Shown here: in pieces, positions 58,035-64,000 of the stretch | Layout of the letters: each line of letters starts with the position of its first letter | Numbering within the stretch: position 1 is the first letter of the stretch | From: Halovivax cerinus | GTDB taxonomy: Archaea > Halobacteriota > Halobacteria > Halobacteriales > Natrialbaceae | Assembly (NCBI RefSeq): GCF_024498195.1 | Contig: NZ_CP101824.1 | Span: 3,596,001 to 3,660,000, forward strand | Direction: 5' to 3' | Length of the DNA stretch: 64,000 bases | Notes under the pieces: generated by a model | Seen by the model: the letters and a program-made list of their open reading frames with translations, nothing else | Told to the model about the DNA's origin: nothing | Database searches by the model: none | Translations under genes and position numbers: made by a program

Positions 58035-58499
58035 GTGAGTGGATCATCGTTCGAGTCGTTCGACCACGAATCGCACATGCGACGCACGTTCGATCTCGCC
58101 CGCGAGGCGGCGGCCCGGGGCGACGAGCCGTTCGGAAGCGTCCTCGTCCGCGACGACGAGGTCGTGCTGACCGATTCGAATCGTGTCGTTTCCGAGGACG
58201 ACATCCGCCGCCACCCGGAACTGCACCTCGCCCACCTCGCAGCGCGCGAGATGACTCCCGAGGAACGCGCGGAGACGGTCATGTACACCAGCACGGAACC
58301 GTGTCCGATGTGTGCCGGCGGGATGGCCACTACAGGGTTCGCCCGCGTCGTCTACAGCGTCGGCGCCGACGACCTCGCCGGCCTCACCGGGGGGACGCCC
58401 TCCGTCCGTGCGGCGGACGTCCTGGGTGATCGAACCGACGTCGTCGGTCCCGTTCTGCTCGAGGAGGGGCTCGCCGTCCACGAGTCGTACGGCTGGTGA
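58035..58499 (+). CDS. Nucleoside (cytidine/guanine-type) deaminase
   Basis: A 154-residue zinc-dependent deaminase. RTFDLAREAAARGDEPFGSV begins the domain; the active-site motifs are HPELHLAHLAARE (HPE, the variant of H-x-E) and TSTEPCPMCAGGMATTGF (P-C-x-x-C), which bind the catalytic zinc. ARVVYSVGADDLAGLTGGTP and VVGPVLLEEGLAVHESY follow. It is of the tRNA-adenosine or guanine deaminase-like subgroup; the substrate is unknown. The GTG at 58035 (VSGSSFESFDHESHMRRTF) is the likeliest start; ATG 58077 (MRRTF) is an alternative. Confidence 0.85.
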   Translation: MSGSSFESFDHESHMRRTFDLAREAAARGDEPFGSVLVRDDEVVLTDSNRVVSEDDIRRHPELHLAHLAAREMTPEERAETVMYTSTEPCPMCAGGMATTGFARVVYSVGADDLAGLTGGTPSVRAADVLGDRTDVVGPVLLEEGLAVHESYGW

Positions 58500-58580
58500 C
58501 CACGTTCGACGCCGCGGGTGGGCGACTCGCGGATTCGTCGAATCACCACCGTTTTCACCGCCCGTCCCGTCGGCGCGGAC

Positions 58581-59126
58581 ATGGGAAACCCAACGGCAAC
58601 CCTGCACACGAGTGAGGGCGACATCGAGATCGAGCTGTACGAAGAGCGGGCCCCACGAACCGTGGAGAACTTTCTGAACCTGGCCGAACACGATCCGGCG
58701 GCGGACGACGATCCCGCTCCGGATACCACGACCTGGGCCGATCCCGAATCCGGCGAAACCCGCGGCGACTCGCTGTACGCCGGTGTCCCCTTCCACCGTG
58801 TCATCGAGGGGTTCATGATCCAGGGTGGTGACCCGACTGGCACCGGCCGCGGCGGACCCGGCTACCAGTTCGACGACGAGTTCCACGACGACCTCCGCCA
58901 CGACGGTCCCGGAAAACTCTCGATGGCCAACTCCGGGCCCAACACGAACGGTTCGCAGTTCTTCATCACGCTCGACGCCCAACCGCACCTGGACGACCGC
59001 CACGCCGTCTTCGGCGAGGTCACCGACGGCATGGACGTCGTTCGCGATATCGGTTCGGTCGACGTCGACGCCAACGACCAGCCGGTCGAGGACGTCGAGA
59101 TCGAATCCGTCACCCTCGATCGGTAA
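58581..59126 (+). CDS. Peptidyl-prolyl cis-trans isomerase (cyclophilin)
   Basis: A 181-residue cyclophilin from ATG 58581 ([20 protein letters not shown]). Family marks are [20 protein letters not shown], the catalytic loop [20 protein letters not shown], then [40 protein letters not shown]-like residues 127-145 and [20 protein letters not shown]. The Arg of HRVI and the NGSQFFIT segment are the active site. It has a short acidic insert after the first helix. It folds proline-containing proteins in the cytoplasm. The sequence has no signal peptide. Confidence 0.96.
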   Translation: MGNPTATLHTSEGDIEIELYEERAPRTVENFLNLAEHDPAADDDPAPDTTTWADPESGETRGDSLYAGVPFHRVIEGFMIQGGDPTGTGRGGPGYQFDDEFHDDLRHDGPGKLSMANSGPNTNGSQFFITLDAQPHLDDRHAVFGEVTDGMDVVRDIGSVDVDANDQPVEDVEIESVTLDR

Positions 59127-59524
59127 CTCGCCGTCCACTCCGACGATTCGTTCTCGACGGGCCACGCCCCAGCACGGACGCGAGCACCGCCGAAACTCCA
59201 TCGTACCGATAGTACTCGCGAGGCGCCATCGGCCGTACTCACACCCATGGTCGGCCGGGACGGATTCCGCACACGTCTGAAGGCGTGGACTTCCTCCATG
59301 CAGTTCTGTGGAACCGGAACGCCACTTACCTGTAAGAGTTCTAATGGGAATGGAAATATTAATAACCTCGTAGTCCATAGACGGAGGTACCTGACGAGAG
59401 TCAGGGATGGGGGGTCGGTGAAGCTGATGGGGGTCCGCTTCACCGACGTTTTCTCTTTCACCGTTCGACAACGAGTCACATCGCTGGCACCGGTAACTGC
59501 GCTCCGCTCGCTCCGCTGGCAAAT

Positions 59525-59655
59525 TCTCCACCAAAAGACCGCCCGCAGCAACGCACCCGCTCTGCCGAACACCGAAACGCACATCCACTCCCCCCAGCAA
59601 TCATCAGTTGCATTCGTGCGAGGGTAGCCAAGCCAGGCCAACGGCGGTGGGCTTA
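59525..59655 (+). repeat. 131-base direct repeat, copy 1, with tRNA-Leu 5' half
   Basis: Matches 59712-59842 at about one mismatch in 131 bases (offset 187). It contains the 100 bases preceding tRNA-Leu and then the tRNA 5' half; similarity extends about 20 bases further upstream with small indels. Confidence 0.85.
59618..59655 (+). pseudogene. Truncated tRNA-Leu copy, 38-base 5' half
   Basis: Bases 59618-59655 equal the first 38 bases of tRNA-Leu (59805-59842): acceptor 5' strand GCGAGGG, D-arm and half the anticodon arm, ending inside the anticodon. It cannot fold as a tRNA. Confidence 0.88.
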
Positions 59656-59711
59656 CCACGCCGGGACCTTTTGCTGCGCTTCACTCGCATCCGCTCGCTC
59701 CGCTCGCAAAA

Positions 59712-59842
59712 TCTCCACCAAAAGACCGCCCGCAGCAACGCACCCGCTCTGTCGAACACCGAAACGCACATCCACTCCCCCCAGCAATCATCAGTTGCAT
59801 TCGTGCGAGGGTAGCCAAGCCAGGCCAACGGCGGTGGGCTTA
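59712..59842 (+). repeat. 131-base direct repeat, copy 2, overlapping tRNA-Leu
   Basis: Second copy of the repeat at 59525-59655. Its last 38 bases are the 5' half of the intact tRNA-Leu gene. Confidence 0.85.
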
Positions 59843-59889
59843 AGACCCGCTCCCGTAGGGGTCCTTGGGTTCGAATCCCAACCCTCGCA
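59805..59889 (+). tRNA. tRNA-Leu, anticodon UAA
   Basis: An 85-base class II tRNA. The acceptor GCGAGGG pairs with CCCTCGC before discriminator A at 59889. The anticodon stem GTGGG/CCCGC (with one G-T pair) encloses loop CTTAAGA with anticodon TAA, reading TTA. The long variable arm CTCCCGTAGGGGTC and the T-arm TGGGTTCGAATCCCA complete it, as expected for leucine. No intron is present. Confidence 0.96.
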
Positions 59890-59895
59890 TACCGC

Positions 59896-59939
59896 CTCGA
59901 ACGTTAGTGAGAGGCGTGTCTGCGTGACGCGGGATTCGA
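59896..59939. repeat. 44-base hairpin repeat, copy A
   Basis: Begins CTCGAACGTTAGTGAGAGG and recurs at 60074-60117 with two mismatches. The first part folds into a hairpin (GCCTC with GAGGC at 59894-59915). Confidence 0.8.
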
Positions 59940-59985
59940 ATCATGCCAGTCGCAGCGCGAACGAAGTGAGCGAACGTCTGGAGGT

Positions 59986-60008
59986 GGTTCGAATCCCAAC
60001 CCTCGCAT
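59986..60008 (+). repeat. 23-base copy of the tRNA-Leu 3' end
   Basis: An exact repeat of 59868-59890, which is the T-arm and acceptor 3' strand of tRNA-Leu, beginning GGTTCGAATCCCAACCC. It lies 118 bases downstream in the same orientation. Confidence 0.85.
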
Positions 60009-60073
60009 GCGAGAGACGAACGGTAGTGAGTCTCTCGGTTTTGCGAACGGCGAGCGAGGCGAGCCGTGAGCGT

Positions 60074-60117
60074 CTCGAACGTTAGTGAGAGGCGTGTATG
60101 CGTGACGCGTGATTCGA
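60074..60117. repeat. 44-base hairpin repeat, copy B
   Basis: Second copy of the repeat at 59896-59939, same orientation, followed directly by a (GA)n run. Confidence 0.8.
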
Positions 60118-60223
60118 GAGAGAGAGAGAGAGAGAGAAGTCGAAACCCTCCAGAGAACAGCAGGGACGTCCGTAGCGGTGCGTAGATACCCCGTGCGTCA
60201 CGCGGTCCAGAACGACACTGTGA

Positions 60224-60871
60224 CTACCAGGGTGTATCGTCGACGTACGCGTCGATCACCTTCGTTTCGGCGCGTCGGAGGTGTTCCGCGGCTGTGCGAC
60301 GAGTGACGCCAAGTTCGTCCCCAACGACCTGGACAGTAACTTCCCGTGGACGCTCGTAGTAGCCGCGGTCGTGGGCGATCGTGATCGCCTCCCGCTGTCG
60401 CGGTGACAACGACGGCCTCGCTTCGAACGGCGACTGTCCCCGGTCTCCACCTGTATCCGGCTCGTCGAACGAGTGCTTCGATTCGACGGTAACCGAACTC
60501 TCGTCGACCAGATCGCGGTAGAGTGCCGTGAGGTCGTCCGGGTCGAGTGCGAGCACTTGGACGAGCTTGGTGCCGCGTTCGTATCGTAGCGGAGGAACGA
60601 GGAGACAGCCGTGACGTCGGAGGGAGCGATCCACGGTGCCGCCCTCCTCGCCGAGGCAGTCCGCGGTGACGGCCAGGGTTCGATCGCCACGGTCGATTCG
60701 GTCGCTGACGCCGACCCGCTCGTCCACCGCAGCGAGAACGGCCGCCGGGTCGCCCCGAATCGACACGAGGTCCGCGTGATCGTTACACCAGAGTGAGACG
60801 GTGGTGTCGGTCCCGGCGGTCGGTTCCCCGTACGGACCAGCAGGTTCGAGACGAAACGTGGCTTCGTGCAT
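60224..60871 (-). CDS. HTH-10 (Bat-type) regulator divergent from hutU
   Basis: A 215-residue regulator from ATG 60871 (MHEATFRLEPAGPYGEPTAG). The N-terminal domain (about 1-140) reads TTVSLWCNDHADLVSIRGDP, then SLRRHGCLLVPPLRYERGTK and VLALDPDDLTALYRDLVDES; it may bind a ligand. The C-terminal domain holds the HTH-10 motif: LSPRQREAITIAHDRGYYER, then VVGDELGVTRRTAAEHLRRA. It lies back to back with hutU (85 bases apart), so it is a candidate regulator of histidine use, responding to histidine or urocanate. No palindromic operator is obvious between them. Confidence 0.85.
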   Translation of the reverse strand: MHEATFRLEPAGPYGEPTAGTDTTVSLWCNDHADLVSIRGDPAAVLAAVDERVGVSDRIDRGDRTLAVTADCLGEEGGTVDRSLRRHGCLLVPPLRYERGTKLVQVLALDPDDLTALYRDLVDESSVTVESKHSFDEPDTGGDRGQSPFEARPSLSPRQREAITIAHDRGYYERPREVTVQVVGDELGVTRRTAAEHLRRAETKVIDAYVDDTPW

Positions 60872-60956
60872 GTGGACGGCTCGTCCCGGGGGTACTTGAA
60901 CCCACCTCCGTGTGGCGGGGTGAGACGTTTCGTGGTACGCGGAAACAGTGTCGCCT

Positions 60957-62693
60957 ATGCAGCACTCTAGCGAGTCGTTCGATCGCGGCGAACCGAGTGA
61001 CACCTGGCGGGCGTACCAGGGTGCGTCGACTGGCACCAAGATCGAGTGTGAGGGATGGCGTCAGGAGGCCGCCCTCCGAATGCTCAACAACAACCTCGAC
61101 CCCGAGGTGGCCGAGAAACCCGAGGAACTCGTCGTCTACGGCGGGACCGGGAGCGCGGCCCGAAGCTGGGACGCGTACGACGCCATCGTCGAGGAGTTGC
61201 GGGAGCTACCGGACGACGAGACGTTGCTCGTTCAGAGCGGCAAGCCCGTCGGACGATTTCGGACCCACGAACGCGCGCCGCGGGTGCTGATCGCCAACTC
61301 GAACCTCGTGGGCAAGTGGGACGACTGGGAGCACTTCCACGAACTCGAGGCCGAGGGCAAGATCATGTACGGCCAGATGACCGCGGGCTCGTGGGCGTAC
61401 ATCGGCACCCAGGGGATCATCCAGGGAACGTACGAGACGCTCGCCGCGCTCGCACGCGCAGAGTACGACGAGACCGATCTCGAGGGCCGCATCGTCGTCA
61501 CCGGTGGGCTCGGCGGGATGGGCGGCGCCCAGCCGCTGGCCGTCACGATGAACGGCGGCGTCTGCATCGCGGCGGAGGTCGACGAAGAGCGCATCGACCG
61601 CCGGATCGAGACGGGCTACTGTCAGGAGAAGACCGACGACCTCGACGAAGCGATCGAGCGCGCCGAGGAAGCCGCTGCAGCGGGCGAATCCTACAGCGTC
61701 GGCGTGCACGTGAACGCCGCGGACATGCTCGAAGCGATGCTCGAACGTGAGTTCGTGCCCGACATCGTCACGGATCAGACGAGCGCGCACGACGCCCTCG
61801 AGGGCTACTACCCGTCGGGGTACACCGTCGCCGAGGCCGATGCGCTCCGCGACGAGGACCCAGATCGCTACGTCGCGGAGAGCCTCGACACGATGGAACG
61901 CCACGTCCAGGCCATCCTCGACCTGCAGGATCGCGGCGCGGTCGCGTTCGAGTACGGGAACAACATCCGCGGCCAGGTCGAGGACGAGCGCGGGCTGGAA
62001 ACGGCGTTCGACTTCCCCGGCTTCGTCCCGGCGTACATCCGCCCGCAGTTCTGCGAGGGTCGTGGCCCCTTCCGCTGGGCCGCACTCTCCGGCGATCCCG
62101 AGGACATCTACCGCACGGACGAGGCCGTCCTCGACCTGTTCCCTGAGAAGGACTCCCTGCGACGCTGGATCGACCTCGCCCAGGACCAGGTGCAGTTCCA
62201 GGGCCTGCCCTCGCGAGTATGCTGGCTGGGGTACTCCACCGACGACGATGGCCTGACCGAACGCGCCCGCTTCGCCCTGCGGATCAACGACCTCGTCCGC
62301 GAGGGCGAGATCACGGCCCCGATCGTCGTCACCCGTGACCACCTGGACGCCGGTTCGGTCGCGAGCCCCAACCGGGAGACCGAGGCCATGCGCGACGGCA
62401 CCGACGCCGTGGCCGACTGGCCGATCTTGAACGCCCTGCTCAACTGCGCGGCGGGCGCGGACATCGTCTCGGTCCACGACGGCGGCGGCGTCGGCATCGG
62501 CAACGCCCTGCACACGAACAACCACGTCGTCCTCGACGGGACCGAGCAGGCCGCCGAGACCGCAAAGCGCGTGTTCACGACGGACCCTGGGATGGGCGTG
62601 ATTCGCCACGCCGACGCGGGCTACGAGGAGGCCCTCGACACCGCTCGCGAGTCGAACGTCGCGATCCCCATGCGCGATCGAGGTGGAGACTGA
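60957..62693 (+). CDS. hutU: Urocanate hydratase
   Basis: A 578-residue enzyme of histidine breakdown, converting urocanate to imidazolonepropionate with bound NAD+. The parts in order are [60 protein letters not shown], the NAD-binding [60 protein letters not shown], and the C-terminal [20 protein letters not shown]. All family motifs are intact. The ATG at 60957 gives [20 protein letters not shown]. The stop overlaps hutG by one base. Confidence 0.97.
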   Translation: MQHSSESFDRGEPSDTWRAYQGASTGTKIECEGWRQEAALRMLNNNLDPEVAEKPEELVVYGGTGSAARSWDAYDAIVEELRELPDDETLLVQSGKPVGRFRTHERAPRVLIANSNLVGKWDDWEHFHELEAEGKIMYGQMTAGSWAYIGTQGIIQGTYETLAALARAEYDETDLEGRIVVTGGLGGMGGAQPLAVTMNGGVCIAAEVDEERIDRRIETGYCQEKTDDLDEAIERAEEAAAAGESYSVGVHVNAADMLEAMLEREFVPDIVTDQTSAHDALEGYYPSGYTVAEADALRDEDPDRYVAESLDTMERHVQAILDLQDRGAVAFEYGNNIRGQVEDERGLETAFDFPGFVPAYIRPQFCEGRGPFRWAALSGDPEDIYRTDEAVLDLFPEKDSLRRWIDLAQDQVQFQGLPSRVCWLGYSTDDDGLTERARFALRINDLVREGEITAPIVVTRDHLDAGSVASPNRETEAMRDGTDAVADWPILNALLNCAAGADIVSVHDGGGVGIGNALHTNNHVVLDGTEQAAETAKRVFTTDPGMGVIRHADAGYEEALDTARESNVAIPMRDRGGD

Positions 62694-63685
62694 TGGCCGA
62701 AGCCACGATTTCGGCGCCACCGAGCTGGGAGTCGCCGGCGAGCGATCCGAACGACGAGACGTTCGGCGACGTGATCGAGTCCGCGACCCTGGATGCGAAG
62801 GGCACGCCGGCGGACGCGGCGGCCGCAGGCGAGTTCGACGCCGTCCTCCTCGGCGAACCCTACGACGGCGCCGTCATCGGCCGGCGCGGCGCTCGTGAGG
62901 GACCCGGTGCGATCCGCGAGGCGCTGGCCGGCGTCAAGACGCATCACGTCGACGCGGGTCCCGTCGGGCGCGTGGGGGACCTGGGCGACGTGGCGTGGCC
63001 GACGGACGCCGTGGATCTCGACGAACAGGCCGACGTCGGCGACGTCCAGGCGCTCGCCGAGTCGGTGACCGCCGACCTCCACGCGACTGACGCCCTGCCG
63101 GTCTTCCTCGGTGGCGACAACTCCCTCACCGTCCCGAACGTCGCGCCCCTCCTCGAGTCGGGGTCGGTCGGCGTGCTCAACTTCGACGCTCACCTCGACG
63201 TGCGCGAGCCCGCGGACGGGCCGTCTTCCGGGACGCCCTACCGGCAGTTGCACGACCGCGGCCTCGACGCCTACGCCGTCGTCGGTGCGCGCCACTTCGA
63301 GACGTCGACGACGTACGTCGAGTGGCTCCAGGGTGAAGGCGGCGCGGTGGTGACCGCAGAGGCGATCGGTTCGGATCGCGACGCGGCGCTCGACCGGGCG
63401 TTGCGGACGGTCTCCGGCGTCGACCACCTCTACGTCAGCGTCGACCTGGACGTCCTCGACGCGCCGGCGGCGCCGGGGGTCAGCGCGCCGACACCCGGTG
63501 GCCTCACCGCACGAGAACTCTTCGCGTGCGTGCGAGAAGCCTGTGCCGACGACCGTCTTGCCGGGTTCGAGGTCGTCGAGTGCGCGCCCGGCCTGGACGA
63601 TGGTACTCGGACGGCGCGGGTGGCCGCTCGGACGGTCGCGCACGCCCTCGCCGGCTCCGGTTCCGGGGGTGAGGCCCGTGTCTGA
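62693..63685 (+). CDS. hutG: Formimidoylglutamase (arginase family)
   Basis: A 330-residue manganese enzyme that splits N-formimidoyl-L-glutamate into glutamate and formamide. Metal ligands are in [37 protein letters not shown] (Asp, His, Asp) and [20 protein letters not shown] (Asp, Asp). The position between hutU and hutI sets the assignment over other ureohydrolases (arginase, agmatinase); GGDNSL replaces the usual GGDHS, so one metal-ligand His is Asn. The start overlaps the hutU stop by one base and its stop overlaps the hutI start by eight bases. Confidence 0.93.
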   Translation: MAEATISAPPSWESPASDPNDETFGDVIESATLDAKGTPADAAAAGEFDAVLLGEPYDGAVIGRRGAREGPGAIREALAGVKTHHVDAGPVGRVGDLGDVAWPTDAVDLDEQADVGDVQALAESVTADLHATDALPVFLGGDNSLTVPNVAPLLESGSVGVLNFDAHLDVREPADGPSSGTPYRQLHDRGLDAYAVVGARHFETSTTYVEWLQGEGGAVVTAEAIGSDRDAALDRALRTVSGVDHLYVSVDLDVLDAPAAPGVSAPTPGGLTARELFACVREACADDRLAGFEVVECAPGLDDGTRTARVAARTVAHALAGSGSGGEARV

Positions 63686-64000
63686 CCTCGACGCGGTCGT
63701 CCACGACGCCGCGGAGGTCGTCGTCGGTCCGGACTCGGACGCTACCGGCACGGACGTGACCATCGAACGCCACGAGGACGCAGCCGTCGCGATCGTCGAC
63801 GGGTCGGTGGCCGCCGTCGGGCCCACGGACGAGGTGACGCGCGAGTATCCGCCGGCGACCGCCGAAACGACTATCGACGCCTCCGGGCAGAGCGTGATTC
63901 CCGGCTTTGTCGACTCCCACACCCACAGCGTCTTCGCGGGCGATCGCTCGGACGAGTTCGCCGCCCGACTTCGGGGGGCGGACTACCAGGTGATCCTCGC
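63678..64000 (+). CDS. hutI: Imidazolonepropionase, 5' part only
   Basis: GTG 63678 opens a frame that runs to the end of the window with 107 codons visible. The translation begins (M)[19 protein letters not shown] and shows the amidohydrolase pattern [39 protein letters not shown], where HTH is the metal-binding motif of the TIM-barrel amidohydrolases. It hydrolyses imidazolonepropionate to formimidoylglutamate, the substrate of HutG upstream. The overlap of eight bases with hutG shows coupling. The rest lies beyond the window. Confidence 0.95.
   Translation, partial: MSDLDAVVHDAAEVVVGPDSDATGTDVTIERHEDAAVAIVDGSVAAVGPTDEVTREYPPATAETTIDASGQSVIPGFVDSHTHSVFAGDRSDEFAARLRGADYQVIL

Larger units (their letters stand above)
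59127..59804. other. Intergenic region dominated by a tRNA-linked duplication
   Basis: No gene is recognised in these 678 bases. The first 350 bases include an AT-richer stretch (TAATGGGAATGGAAATATTA near 59342). From 59504 a segment ends in a truncated tRNA-Leu copy and is repeated further on. CGCTCGCTCCGCTCGC-type hairpin elements flank both copies. Confidence 0.6.
59890..60223. other. Intergenic region with tRNA 3'-end copy and hairpin repeats
   Basis: Contains a 23-base copy of the tRNA-Leu 3' end at 59986-60008, two 44-base copies of a hairpin repeat, and a (GA)n run near 60113-60137. Short hairpins with a GAACG-AGTGAG loop core occur five times. No gene. Confidence 0.65.

Noticed and set aside
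58035-58499. Apparent loss of the catalytic Glu in the deaminase (reading HLA as the HAE motif)
   Set aside because: Realigned on HPE three residues earlier, the H-x-E motif is intact, so no catalytic loss is claimed.

Overview
The window is chromosomal DNA of a halophilic archaeon (class Halobacteria). It is very GC-rich, the predicted proteins are acidic, promoters are short AT-rich TATA-like boxes about 25-30 bases before often leaderless starts, and secreted proteins carry twin-arginine or archaeal lipoprotein signals. Several protein families are typical of haloarchaea: Bat-type HTH-10 regulators, HalOD1, the DUF7344-like winged helix, amphi-Trp, DUF7847-like and CFI-box-CTERM proteins. 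Genus cannot be fixed from the sequence alone. There is no rRNA operon, CRISPR array, intact insertion sequence or provirus.

Layout. 1-5.1 kb: end of a DICT sensor gene, a SOUL protein, a GIDE-like membrane protein, a Yip1-like protein, a small regulator and SPW-repeat protein, plus a GA/GT tandem repeat. 5.2-9.1 kb: a complete iron/siderophore uptake operon (permease, ATPase, Tat lipoprotein, small conserved protein) with three DtxR-type palindromes at its promoters. 9.2-14.5 kb: a signalling block with a 1,099-residue PAS/GAF/HTH-10 protein, HalOD1 and a second HTH-10 regulator. 14.6-16.7 kb: a three-gene membrane-protein operon on the minus strand. 16.7-22 kb: accessory-looking DNA with a frameshifted gene, a membrane-anchored HNH protein, a pirin, two tandem tiny zinc proteins (one with an arginine-rich repeat) and an AT-richer patch leading into a surface-sorted beta-propeller protein. 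22-29 kb: small regulators, DUF7847-like membrane proteins, a LolA-like lipoprotein and an NhaC antiporter. 29.3-46.4 kb: tRNA-Arg, universal stress protein, lipid prenyltransferase, RAD55-like ATPase, CoA-binding protein, ThiC behind a perfect 16-base palindrome, PhzF, an ABC-2 exporter, isocitrate dehydrogenase, asparaginase-like enzyme, and a translationally coupled phosphoesterase/polyphosphate kinase pair. 46.5-59.1 kb: housekeeping genes (methionine aminopeptidase, HIT, tRNA methylthiotransferase, AI-2E exporter, Rid, sulfatase, deacylase, nucleoside deaminase, cyclophilin). 59.1-60.2 kb: tRNA-Leu inside a patchwork of duplications, including a tRNA 5' half and a tRNA 3' end. 60.2-64 kb: histidine utilisation genes hutU-hutG-hutI with a divergent HTH-10 regulator; hutI runs off the window.

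The clearest functional modules are the iron regulon, thiamine synthesis control at thiC, and the hut cluster with its candidate regulator. The most unusual structures are the tRNA-derived duplications at both tRNA loci, the tandem CPxC/HxH/PCGC miniproteins, and several tandem repeats whose unit length is a multiple of three inside or next to genes. No wholly new multi-gene system could be proved from sequence alone; the best candidates are listed as findings.
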